DNA of 9,516 nucleotides, from positions 1 to 9,516 of the forward strand of contig JAGAHV010000267.1 of assembly GCA_017626895.1 (NCBI GenBank), in the 5' to 3' direction. Below are positions 1-6,089 of this stretch, piece by piece. The number at the start of each line of letters is the position of its first letter. The stretch's first letter is position 1. This stretch comes from Ventricola sp017626895 (GTDB lineage Bacteria > Bacillota > Clostridia > Christensenellales > Aristaeellaceae). The notes beneath the pieces are model-generated. The model was not told where the DNA came from and did no database searches. It saw nothing but the letters and a program-made list of their open reading frames with translations. The position numbers were made by a program, and so were the translations under genes.

Positions 1-350
1 ATTACCTCAGCGGAATCTTCAATACACCATCACAAATCCTTGTGACCAGCGAACTTGATCCGGAACTGCACGCCAGCCTGCGGATTCTGACAAAACGCGC
101 GAAAGAAGAAGATGTGGAGAACTTTCTGCGGATGACACAGGGATTCACAGAACCAGCAGACAGACAGAATGCGGATGCAGTGCTTCAATTGAGTGTGTCA
201 GCCAACCGAAGCGTATATGAAGAAATCAAAAGGATTGGCCCTGTCGCGCAGCGACAGTTAGGCAAATTTTGGGCCAGAACCAAGCTGATCCGGCAAAAGG
301 CCAACATTGAGGCCTGCAGAGGAGGGTTCCTGTTATGTGCGAAGCGTTGA
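1..350 (+). pseudogene. Rpn/PDDEXK-family nuclease-transposase, interrupted 5' part
   Basis: The frame is open from the left edge of the window (codons begin at base 3), so the true start lies outside. A GTG at 42 is in frame but nothing supports it as the start. The residues LDPELHASLRILTKRAKEED and ADAVLQLSVSANRSVYEEIK look like the C-terminal region of Rpn-type (PD-(D/E)XK, 'recombination-promoting nuclease/putative transposase') proteins, which are very common in Lachnospiraceae. The catalytic domain would be upstream and is not visible. After EEIKR (codon ending at 233) the frame enters a repeat element (copy A) and runs through about 38 alien residues to a TGA at 348-350, while the expected continuation, MCEALRDLM, lies in another frame from 335. 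The gene is therefore read as disrupted by the insertion. The family call is from memory of the C-terminal pattern. Confidence 0.6.
231..325 (-). repeat. ~95-nt dispersed structured repeat, copy A (inverted, inside the Rpn-like gene)
   Basis: The reverse complement of this stretch aligns along its length with 686-777 and 5893-5985. Shared blocks are an AGG/CCT-rich end, a GGCCTCA-like block, a TTTGCCGGA(T/G)CAG core, and a dyad CTGTCG-N5-CGACAG (241-246 with 252-257). The final GGCCAATCCT is shared with copy B. No terminal inverted repeats are visible, so it is not an ordinary MITE. It splits the Rpn-like gene and shifts its frame. Exact ends cannot be fixed because AGG triplets flank it on both sides. 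Confidence 0.75.
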
Positions 351-553
351 GAGACCTGATGAAGGATGAAATTCAGGAAGAAATTCAGAAAGCTGTGCAG
401 GCTACACAGCAGGCTGCAGAGCAGGATGCTGTAAAAACGAAAGTTGCAATGATTAATAATCTAATGGTTAAACAGAACTTGAATGCTGCAGAGGCGATGG
501 ACATCCTAGGCATTCCCCCTGCTGATCAGATGAAGTATACACCATGGCTGTAA
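335..553 (+). pseudogene. Rpn/PDDEXK-family protein, detached C-terminal part
   Basis: This 72-codon frame starts at ATG 335 and carries the expected tail of the Rpn-like protein: MCEALRDLMKDEI, then a Gln/Glu/Ala-rich helical stretch, then NLMVKQNLNAAEAMDILGIP, which resembles the short C-terminal helical repeat ending these proteins. It lies in frame +2, whereas the upstream part is in frame +3. In frame, just before the ATG, are the codons for RRVPV, so the native sequence probably read ...EEIKR(R)VPVMCEALRDLM.... Removing 89 nt (for example 234-322) would rejoin the frames. No ribosome binding site at good spacing supports independent expression from ATG 335, although GGAGG lies at 321-325. 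A terminator follows at 626-652. Confidence 0.6.
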
Positions 554-625
554 AAGCAGAAAGGCAGGTTTTATCAAGTTGCCCACTGTGCAGCGATCTA
601 AGCCGGGAAGACAATCCCTGGCGGG

Positions 626-652
626 AAAGCGGCATGGTGGGCCGCTTTTTTA
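626..652 (+). terminator. intrinsic terminator after the Rpn-like gene
   Basis: The arms AAAGCGGC (626-633) and GCCGCTTT (641-648) pair perfectly around a 7-nt loop. The second arm runs into a T6 tract (646-651) followed by ATT. It lies about 73 nt after the Rpn-like stop codon and fits a Rho-independent terminator on the + strand. Confidence 0.85.
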
Positions 653-685
653 TTGCCAGCGAGACAGACTGACAGTCGGCGCTCT

Positions 686-777
686 CCTCCTCAGGTCTCA
701 ATTTTGGTCATTTGCCAGAGCAGCATTACAGGAGGCCTGGATATGACTTACTGTCGCTGCGTAACAGGGCCAATCCT
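686..777 (+). repeat. ~92-nt dispersed structured repeat, copy B
   Basis: Same element as copies A and C, in the opposite orientation to A. It runs from CCTCCTCAGGTCTCA through TTTGCCAGAGCAGCATTAC to CTGTCGCTGCGTAACAG and GGCCAATCCT. The small dyad is degraded here: only CTGT/ACAG of the six-pair stem remains perfect. It lies 34 nt beyond the terminator of the Rpn-like gene, in non-coding DNA. Confidence 0.75.
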
Positions 778-818
778 TATTATAATGGCCTGCCATCTCT
801 TGAACTTATCTATGTCGC

Positions 819-1073
819 TCAAAAATACGTGAACAGTAACGTCGAATCGACACGAATCCGAATCTGATAACCGATGTTCATCCTGGTTTTCTGCACCTCA
901 CTCTCCTGCCTGCAGTTCATCATGACCACGACAGCCTCCTCCCCGGCCTCCGCCAGGCGCCATTCATCCCGCTGTGTCGCGTCTGTCCATTGGCGGAAAG
1001 GAAGAGATACAGGCCGGATCTCCTCCGGATGAACATAAGCAAGGGGCCGGTTTCCCGGTAATCCGGCGCTTAA
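819..1073 (-). pseudogene. decayed reading frame of unknown identity
   Basis: An 84-codon open stretch on the minus strand has coding-like composition (VHPEEIRPVSLPFRQW, DEWRLAEAGEEAVVVMM, KTRMNIGYQIRIRVDS) but no ATG, GTG or TTG near its beginning; the first GTG and ATGs are near codon 50. It begins right after an in-frame stop. A neighbouring frame opens at ATG 1077 with MIKRRITGKPAP and could be the original N-terminus before a frameshift, but that ATG has no ribosome binding site: its upstream sequence is anti-Shine-Dalgarno. It sits between repeat copy B and the downstream side of the IS, so it may be the tail of a gene truncated by one of them. I do not recognise the family. Confidence 0.3.
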
Positions 1074-1094
1074 TCATGAAGGAGGATGCTCATT

Positions 1095-1289
1095 ATGGTA
1101 CTCAATGAAGGTAAGCACATAAAAAAGCTTTCATTACTCAATGTAATGAAAGCTGAACAGAGAGATTTTTGCTCACGGTCAAAGGAAACCATGTGCTATA
1201 TGCCATCGGGTCCAACCATACGTCAGTTGTTTAGGAGCTTACGTTTCCCGGCCCCTTTGCTGATCAATCAGACACATCTGCACAGATGA
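1095..1289 (+). CDS. doubtful small ORF, 64 aa
   Basis: It is kept only because AAGGAGG (1079-1085) lies 9 nt before ATG 1095, a good ribosome binding site on the + strand. The product starts MVLNEGKHIKKLSLLNVM and has no domain I recognise. Against it: the perfect hairpin at 1126-1154, read as a minus-strand terminator, falls inside the frame, and the stretch is the downstream flank or end of the IS. It is probably not a working gene. Confidence 0.2.
   Translation: MVLNEGKHIKKLSLLNVMKAEQRDFCSRSKETMCYMPSGPTIRQLFRSLRFPAPLLINQTHLHR
1119..1154 (-). terminator. intrinsic terminator downstream of the transposase gene
   Basis: The 11-nt arms 1126-1136 (AGCTTTCATTA) and 1144-1154 are perfect complements around a 7-nt loop. 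On the minus strand the hairpin is followed at once by six T (complement of 1121-1126). It lies about 180 nt after the transposase stop and would end minus-strand transcription. The stem is AT-rich, so strength is uncertain. Confidence 0.65.
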
Positions 1290-1332
1290 AAGGATTATTT
1301 CCATTTCTTTCCGGCAACATATCCCTCTTCCG

Positions 1333-3324
1333 TCATATTGCAGCTGAATCCGCAATGGGCTTTGCCTTCGGCGGTCTGCCGCGTGGTCTCTTCGGTTTCT
1401 GCTCCTCCACTCGATCTCTTGCTTTCGGTGGTCTTCCTCTGGGCCTCCTGGGCTTTTCCTCTGATTCCTCTTTGTTCTTTGGCGGTCGTCCCCGCGGACG
1501 TTCAGAGGATTTGGAGGTTTCAGTTTCCTCAGAGTTTTCGGATTGACCAGCACGTTTATCTGAAGTGTCCTTCCTGCGTTTCTCCTTTATCTTCTTGTCT
1601 TCCTGCTTTTCCTTCTTTTTCTGCATCTTCTGATTATATTTCCGGGCAACGGTCTCCAGATACTCTTTCTCAACATTCAGTTTTTCGAAGATTGGCATCA
1701 TTCCGGAAATCGACCGGTGCTGCAAACCATATGTTCCGTCTGAAAGAGGAGTCATGGTAACTGATAGCAGCCGGTCAATTGTCACAGCGATATCATTTTG
1801 GGGACCTGCTGAATGCTTCACTCCAGCCGCTTCCCTTGAAGCTCTGGCAATTTCAGTGGTAATGATTGCTGCAATAAATGCGATGAACATCCGGCTCTGC
1901 ATCGATTTATCTGATTTCGCAGGAATTCGGTCAAATTCAGGAAGCGTGCTGATGAGATCAACGCATTTTTCAGTCACCTCACGCAGTTTGTAAAGATGGT
2001 TTGCCCGCTCAGCTGTCATTTCTGAATGTGTCCCGATCGCATAAAGTCCCTTGTCCAATACTTCCCGACGGATCTCCTCCTCATTCTTTACCGCTTCTAT
2101 ATCGTATGGGGTCGTTCCTTTCAGTGTCAGAACATTTTTAAGTTTCGCGGGAATCGTTACAGAAAAAGGCTTCTTTTCCTTTTTCTTTGCCTTATCTTTC
2201 TCCCGTTTCTTTTCGTATTCGATGTACTCCTCAGCCTTTTCCCGGATGTCCTCAATAGCGCCGTCGATTTCATCAAGCAGCGCAAAGGCACTTTCTCCGC
2301 CGCTTTGAAAATCATAGAAGAGATGTACCCACTCCTCTGGATCACAGTTATTGAAGAATGCACTTTTAACGGAATCACCAAAGAGTCTTTCGTGAGGAAT
2401 TCTCAGCGAACTTTTGCATTTTCTGACTTCCTCCCCTTTCTCCATGACTGCATTTTTGAAGCCAGCCGTATTTTCCTTCAGTCTGACAACAACATCATCT
2501 GCGATGGTCAGCAGATCCTCAAGACTATTAAGATCATCCAACCCGCGGTCAATAATCGCTCCGGCAACCGATATGCCCCATTTTTCAAGGAACTGAACGA
2601 CTGTCTTTATGGCCGCATGATCCGGCACATTGCCATCATAAACGTCATAGGTGACTGGCGTTCCATCCGGTGCCACACCGTACAGGATTCCATATTGGCT
2701 GCCGCCTGTTCCGAGGGTCGTCTTTCCCGGGTTAGCCTCTTCAGCGTCTTTCCTGTTCCCGTCCTTACTTGAACCATCCCAGGATACATAGCCGGTGCTG
2801 ATGCCGTTTCGAGTACATTGAAGCACCCATAATTCCTTGAACCGATCCATTTCTTCTTTCGTGATCTGCCGGTCAAAAAAGACAGACCAGTAAGAATCCG
2901 GGTACATTTTGTCCGAGAAAATCCGATTGCGTTCCATTTTGGCCGAATAATGACTGACATCTGAATGACAGGAAACCGCGTACATGGCATAATCCAGAAT
3001 GCTCTTCGTTCTTTTTGGACCAAACACGTTCTCAAGACATGCTTTCAGTCCATTTTGTTCGGCAATCACTGAGACAGACACATACAAACCAATGGAAACG
3101 TGATCCCGCTTATGTGCCTGAAAAAGATCCGAAAAATGTTCGAGATACGTCTGATTTGGACGCATCATTTTTGAGTCTTCACAGGGTGTACCGATTGATT
3201 TTCGGTTAGGAATCAGCCGCTTTTGAACTTCACTGTAAATTTGCCCAAAGGTGTACTCAACCCGATCTTTGTATACGGATGCGCCTTCCGGAATCGGGAC
3301 ACTGGGCCAATGATTGTTTGCCAG
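1333..3324 (-). CDS. IS1634-like DDE transposase with three C-terminal AT-hooks
   Basis: Cut-and-paste DDE transposase. Counting from the first ATG (3168), likely catalytic residues are D131 (SWDGSSKD), D207 (GAIIDRGLDD) and E400 in the Y-x2-R-x3-E signature of IS4-type enzymes (YKLREVTEK); the lysine usually six residues further on is serine. After a Lys/Glu-rich charged linker (about 510-555) come three near-perfect AT-hook motifs, PRGRPPK, at 558-564, 576-582 and 595-601. These are typical minor-groove DNA binders and unusual for an IS transposase. The frame stays open upstream of ATG 3168 for 52 codons of coherent protein (LANNHWPSVPIPEGASVY...), up to a TGA at 3333-3331. The only start there with a ribosome binding site is CTG 3324, seven nt after GAGGTG, whereas ATG 3168 has none. 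I therefore call a 663-residue protein with a CTG start or a mutated start codon. Some IS activity may be lost. Confidence 0.8.
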   Translation of the reverse strand: MANNHWPSVPIPEGASVYKDRVEYTFGQIYSEVQKRLIPNRKSIGTPCEDSKMMRPNQTYLEHFSDLFQAHKRDHVSIGLYVSVSVIAEQNGLKACLENVFGPKRTKSILDYAMYAVSCHSDVSHYSAKMERNRIFSDKMYPDSYWSVFFDRQITKEEMDRFKELWVLQCTRNGISTGYVSWDGSSKDGNRKDAEEANPGKTTLGTGGSQYGILYGVAPDGTPVTYDVYDGNVPDHAAIKTVVQFLEKWGISVAGAIIDRGLDDLNSLEDLLTIADDVVVRLKENTAGFKNAVMEKGEEVRKCKSSLRIPHERLFGDSVKSAFFNNCDPEEWVHLFYDFQSGGESAFALLDEIDGAIEDIREKAEEYIEYEKKREKDKAKKKEKKPFSVTIPAKLKNVLTLKGTTPYDIEAVKNEEEIRREVLDKGLYAIGTHSEMTAERANHLYKLREVTEKCVDLISTLPEFDRIPAKSDKSMQSRMFIAFIAAIITTEIARASREAAGVKHSAGPQNDIAVTIDRLLSVTMTPLSDGTYGLQHRSISGMMPIFEKLNVEKEYLETVARKYNQKMQKKKEKQEDKKIKEKRRKDTSDKRAGQSENSEETETSKSSERPRGRPPKNKEESEEKPRRPRGRPPKARDRVEEQKPKRPRGRPPKAKPIADSAAI

Positions 3325-3331
3325 GAAAAAT

Positions 3332-3367
3332 CACCTCATCCTGCTGTTTGATTCAGCCGAGATTATA
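3332..3367 (-). promoter_or_regulatory. -10 box and ribosome binding site of the transposase
   Basis: The minus strand carries a consensus TATAAT (3367-3362) with no clear -35 at normal spacing. GAGGTG (3337-3332) follows 24 nt later and sits 7 nt before CTG 3324. An in-frame stop (3333-3331) overlaps the ribosome binding site, so translation of the long form must start after it. Confidence 0.5.
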
Positions 3368-3407
3368 CGTACAATTGTGCATGGACATTTTCACAACGAT
3401 TCGATTT

Positions 3408-4208
3408 TTATCTGACCAATCCGCTGTCCGTGTCAGATTTTTGGCATTCAAAGCCGATGGTTTCAGCGAAACAGCGGTTCAGCGGCCCCCAATCTTTATT
3501 CCGGTCATCCGGCATCCGCGCACAGATCGCCTTTTGCTTCGGCAGTTCATCCCGGATGAAATCCCGAATCGCCGGAATGTGCGGATGAAATTCCCCTTCC
3601 GTCGTCGTCTTCTTTTTCTCCAGCAGGAGATCTATGGCTGATCTGAGCGAGGGCTCCATGTCCATTTTCAGAAGTTCCTCAAACAGCACCGGCGGAGCAG
3701 CGTGACAGTGTTCAATGTACTGCGCGCACAGGAGAGGACGCAGCGCATAGAAATACTTTTTATATCGAACCGTTTCTCCGGTCAGATGCTCCTTAAAGGT
3801 TTTCACAGCTGTCCCATAGTAATGATATGCTGCTGTCTTTTCAGAGAAATATCCCTCCACGACGCCGCGAATACGCTTCCAGGTTTCCGTCGTTCTATAT
3901 ACAACGGGCGAACCGCTCCATTCAAACAGCGTCGCGTTTCCCCTGGCAGCCTGGATCATTGCCTTTTTCAGATCCCATCCGTTGATATCCAGCAACCCGT
4001 CATCTTTCCATTCGATCACATCTCTGGGCTCATCCAGCCGAATATAGTCCTCCGGCGGACGGACATAGATAAACCGCACATCAAAGTCACTGTCCGGAGA
4101 CGCGAAACCCCAGGCCCTGCTTCCGGACTCCACGGCATGCAGGACACGAACGCCGCATGCTGATTCAATCTGTTTCAGTTCTCCCAGAATCGTTTCCCGC
4201 ATATCCAT
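3408..4208 (-). CDS. Pol beta-type nucleotidyltransferase, YcgL/RlaP family (second of pair)
   Basis: A 266-aa cytosolic protein of the predicted nucleotidyltransferase family known as YcgL, or RlaP (RNA-ligase-associated polymerase beta). The fold signature is near the N-terminus: GSRAWGF followed by SDFDVRFIYV, where the two Asp of D-x-D are metal ligands; a further acidic motif, DINGWDLKKA, follows at about 95-105. The rest is helical (KTFKEHL, RPLLCAQYI). By family knowledge it should transfer nucleotides to RNA or protein; substrate unknown. Three ATGs lie at 4211, 4208 and 4202; GGAGG in the minus strand is 6 nt from the second, so 4208 is preferred. The start lies inside the preceding gene (44-nt overlap), implying translational coupling. 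It is the last gene before the IS, and no terminator is seen between its stop and the IS. Confidence 0.8.
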   Translation of the reverse strand: MDMRETILGELKQIESACGVRVLHAVESGSRAWGFASPDSDFDVRFIYVRPPEDYIRLDEPRDVIEWKDDGLLDINGWDLKKAMIQAARGNATLFEWSGSPVVYRTTETWKRIRGVVEGYFSEKTAAYHYYGTAVKTFKEHLTGETVRYKKYFYALRPLLCAQYIEHCHAAPPVLFEELLKMDMEPSLRSAIDLLLEKKKTTTEGEFHPHIPAIRDFIRDELPKQKAICARMPDDRNKDWGPLNRCFAETIGFECQKSDTDSGLVR

Positions 4209-5235
4209 CATAATCCTCCATCACCGCATGACGATTGATCCGCTCCACAAAGGCGCCCACCTTTTTCATATCCGGGTTATCCGGCAGTGTGGTCTTGCGC
4301 GCCGCTTCTTCGAATTTACGCTCGTACATGTCCAGTACCTCGTAGAACTCCGGGGACAACGTCCCCTCTTCCATCATGTATCCGCCGCTCCGGATCTTCA
4401 TCAGGAGCGGCAGATCTTCCTGACGGCAGGTAATGATCGTGTGCTCATTCAGGATATCGATCACGGTCATCAGCAGACGGATCAGATGCATGGCGTGCTT
4501 GTTCAGATGATTGGCGTCCTTCTTGTGATTCCGGTGTCCCACCTTATCGTAATCCCGGACAACCCCGCGAAGCGTATCCAGCATGCTGCTGTAATCGCGA
4601 AGCGGCAGATGCTCATAACAGGCATCCACGAAGATTTCGGTTTCCATTTCAGGGGTTACGGCCTGATCAATATAGAGCCGGATGCTGCCTGCACCGACCC
4701 GCGGATTCCTGTGGTTAAAGTCATCCATGGCATTTCGCACGGAGTTCAGGATATGTTTCTCCCTGTCACTTTGCGGCAGCGAATCCCTCGCAATGGCATT
4801 CTGCAGGCGGCGCAGCTGTGCGCTTGCGTATCCGCCGAAAGATTTTATCGCCCGTTTTGAGAGAAACAGTTCCTGGCTTGAAAGCAGTTCCTCCCCCAGC
4901 GGAGTGAGAATCATGTATTTCTCTCTGGGCAGACCAATGATCTCGCAGCAATTGGGGTTGCACTCCAGAAGCAGTTTGACCAGCTTGTTGAACCCATATA
5001 CCACTGTATCCGTGTGATCATCCACATATTGCTCGAATTCCGTCAGGCCGAGAATGTCGGAGGGCTGCTGCATGGCAACGCCCCGAAAATCCACATCACT
5101 GCCTTCGCGGTTGGTCCCGTATCCGTAACTGCCCGACAGTCCCAGCAGCATGATTCGCCTGCCAAGATGCTCGTTCTCTCTCAGAAAATCGTATTCGCTT
5201 TGCGCGATCATTTGTTTAAAATCCGGTATTTCCAT
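4165..5235 (-). CDS. Pol beta-type nucleotidyltransferase, YcgL/RlaP-like (first of pair)
   Basis: A 356-aa protein from ATG 5235, preceded by GGAGGAGGGGG at suitable spacing. The N-terminal nucleotidyltransferase signature is GLSGSYGYGTNREGSDVDFR: G35-S36 of the active-site loop and D47/D49 as metal ligands. A helical region typical of this superfamily follows (KLVKLLLECNPNCCEIIGLP at about 83-102). The middle holds a conserved-looking basic block (KVGHRNHKKDANHLNKHAMH, about 236-255) with many His/Lys residues, suited to nucleotide or RNA binding. It is a distant paralogue of the gene downstream. The two overlap by 44 nt and surely form one operon, so the proteins may act together, for example on the same RNA end or as a heterodimer; that is inference. 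RlaP-type enzymes are known from comparative genomics to associate with RNA repair, but no ligase gene lies in this window. Confidence 0.8.
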   Translation of the reverse strand: MEIPDFKQMIAQSEYDFLRENEHLGRRIMLLGLSGSYGYGTNREGSDVDFRGVAMQQPSDILGLTEFEQYVDDHTDTVVYGFNKLVKLLLECNPNCCEIIGLPREKYMILTPLGEELLSSQELFLSKRAIKSFGGYASAQLRRLQNAIARDSLPQSDREKHILNSVRNAMDDFNHRNPRVGAGSIRLYIDQAVTPEMETEIFVDACYEHLPLRDYSSMLDTLRGVVRDYDKVGHRNHKKDANHLNKHAMHLIRLLMTVIDILNEHTIITCRQEDLPLLMKIRSGGYMMEEGTLSPEFYEVLDMYERKFEEAARKTTLPDNPDMKKVGAFVERINRHAVMEDYDGYAGNDSGRTETD

Positions 5236-5304
5236 CCTGATAACCCCCTCCTCCGTCTCGTCTTTGTCGTTGTCTTGCTGCCTGTCCGGCGCCTGAATCT
5301 GTCG

Positions 5305-5420
5305 CTCTGCCGCAGTCCATGCTGCTTAACCCGTTCCCCGGGCAGCGGCCCTTACCCAGGTCGGGGACAGGAAACGTCCTGGCACCGAAAGACCGGCTGC
5401 CGAGGAGACCGACCAGACAT
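5305..5420 (-). ncRNA. candidate structured RNA or leader upstream of the nucleotidyltransferase pair
   Basis: In the 287 nt between the small ORF ending at 5523 and the nucleotidyltransferase start I see no convincing gene but dense pairing. GGTCGG (5359-5364) pairs perfectly with CCGACC (5409-5414) and encloses two hairpins: GGAC/GTCC (5365-5368 with 5376-5379) and GGCA-CCG/CGG-TGCC (5381-5387 with 5394-5401, one bulged base). This makes a compact three-way junction. Next to it GCCGC (5309-5313) pairs with GCGGC (5345-5349) around CCCG/CGGG (5330-5333 with 5339-5342). Both strands can fold; minus is chosen because the downstream genes are on it. It matches no RNA family I know. It could be a leader, an independent RNA, or just GC-rich DNA. 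Confidence 0.35.
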
Positions 5421-5522
5421 GACCGTCCAAATTCAAAAGCGGCTTTTCCGCAAATCTTCCGCGACAGCCCTGTTCCCTGCCTCTTCATCATTCCTGCTGT
5501 ACAGGGAGCAATGCGCATTCCA

Positions 5523-5663
5523 TTATTTTGTCCAGTCAGAAACGAAAAGAAGGTTCCCTTCTGTCTTATCTGCTGTCAGCAGTACCACCCGTTTTATCTG
5601 TTTATCCATCTCAATTGAGCAGCCTTTACGTGAATAGATGGCAACGCACTTCTCCTGTTTCAT
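5523..5663 (-). CDS. small ORF, 46 aa, unknown
   Basis: ATG 5663 lies 3 nt after the stop of the 72-aa gene, so it could be expressed by coupling; no separate ribosome binding site is seen. The product begins MKQEKCVAIYSRKGCSIE and continues with a short hydrophobic strand (RVVLLTADKTEGNLLFVSDW). VAIYSRKG recalls the N-terminal strand of large serine recombinases (often AIYSRKS), but the catalytic Ser position is Gly here and the rest does not follow that family, so I do not assign it. The same frame stays open for about 30 codons beyond the TAA, which hints at a truncated longer gene. A weak stem AGAAGG/CCTTCT followed by T-rich DNA lies near its 3' end. Confidence 0.4.
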   Translation of the reverse strand: MKQEKCVAIYSRKGCSIEMDKQIKRVVLLTADKTEGNLLFVSDWTK

Positions 5664-5666
5664 CCG

Positions 5667-5885
5667 TTATTGTTTCCGGCGCTTTCTGCGTTCTTTTGGA
5701 TGAATGGACAGAAAATCCTTAAAGCGCTTTTCTGCCTGCAGGACGCTGTCATACAGATCCTTCAGTTCTTCGTATGGAACCCCGTATACATCCGTGTAAT
5801 CTTTCAACAGATCGTTCATATTTGTGGCATCGATCCATAAGTCCTGATGGATTTCCTCAATCACTTCTCTTACATCCGGATCCAT
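5667..5885 (-). CDS. small acidic/basic protein, 72 aa, unknown
   Basis: The start is placed at ATG 5885, which has an AGAGGGA ribosome binding site about 7 nt upstream; an in-frame codon at 5912 would put the beginning inside repeat copy C and is less likely. The protein is mostly helical and charged: an acidic first half (DPDVREVIEEIHQDLWID, NDLLKDYTDVYGVPYEEL) and a strongly basic tail (HPKERRKRRKQ), suggesting nucleic-acid or partner binding. I recognise no family. Repeat copy C lies directly upstream and its AGAGGG end merges with the ribosome binding site, so the repeat may supply or have replaced the native leader of this gene. Confidence 0.6.
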   Translation of the reverse strand: MDPDVREVIEEIHQDLWIDATNMNDLLKDYTDVYGVPYEELKDLYDSVLQAEKRFKDFLSIHPKERRKRRKQ

Positions 5886-5892
5886 TGAACTT

Positions 5893-5985
5893 CCCTCTTT
5901 TGCTGGCCTCACTGTTGATCATTTGCCGGAGCAGCATTGCATGAGGTCTGAATTTGACTTAACTGTCGTTCGCGACAGAGCCGCT
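5893..5985 (+). repeat. ~93-nt dispersed structured repeat, copy C
   Basis: Aligns with copies A and B: GGCCTCACTGTTGATCATTT, the core TTTGCCGGAGCAGCATTGC, then a perfect hairpin CTGTCG-TTCG-CGACAG at 5963-5978, which in this copy has a 4-nt loop. A second possible stem brings the two GG(C/T)CTC-like blocks together. Same orientation as B. It abuts the start of the 72-aa gene. Confidence 0.75.
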
Positions 5986-6089
5986 CTTTTCCGGTGAAAA
6001 TGCAGATTCCTCCCTGCTTCGAAAGCACACGGACTTTTCATGTGCAGTCAGTGGAATTTCCGAAGGAATCGATAACCTACCTACCATTC

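Larger units (their letters stand above)
1119..3370 (-). mobile_element. insertion sequence, IS4/IS1634-like, ends not resolved
   Basis: The element is defined by its single transposase gene, its promoter-like region on the right and a terminator on the left. I compared 1060-1330 with the reverse complement of 3330-3440 by eye and found no convincing terminal inverted repeat or target duplication, so the limits given are simply the outermost signals belonging to the transposase unit. The neighbouring nucleotidyltransferase gene ends at 3408 and appears intact, so the right end must lie between about 3335 and 3408. The left end lies between about 1074 and 1330. Confidence 0.5.

Noticed and set aside
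231..325. Integron attC site as an explanation of the repeat
   Set aside because: There is no integrase, no paired GTTRRRY/RYYYAAC ends and no overall palindromic symmetry.
1286..1760. Two overlapping + strand ORFs opposite the transposase tail
   Set aside because: They are the antisense of the AT-hook repeats and Lys-rich linker (FGGLPRGLFG-type repeats), with no ribosome binding site.
2026..2772. 248-codon + strand ORF inside the transposase gene
   Set aside because: It lies wholly opposite the clear DDE transposase frame and has no domain or start signal.
1060..3440. Terminal inverted repeats for the IS
   Set aside because: Short word matches such as GAT(T/C)(G/A)(G/A)TCAGA were seen between the flanks but at incompatible positions, so no ends were called.
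5216..5518. 100-codon minus-strand ORF between the small ORFs and the nucleotidyltransferase
   Set aside because: Its product is Gly/Arg-rich without domain character, its start has no ribosome binding site, and it overlaps the next gene's start; RNA structure explains the region better, though coding is not excluded.
5533..5610. T-box-like word GGGTGGTAC on the minus strand
   Set aside because: The word lies inside the 46-aa ORF, lacks the rest of the T-box consensus and the stem I specifier, and no amino-acid gene follows.
5014..5637. Long + strand ORF across the nucleotidyltransferase start
   Set aside because: Antisense to a clear gene and to the foldable leader; no ribosome binding site or recognisable domain.
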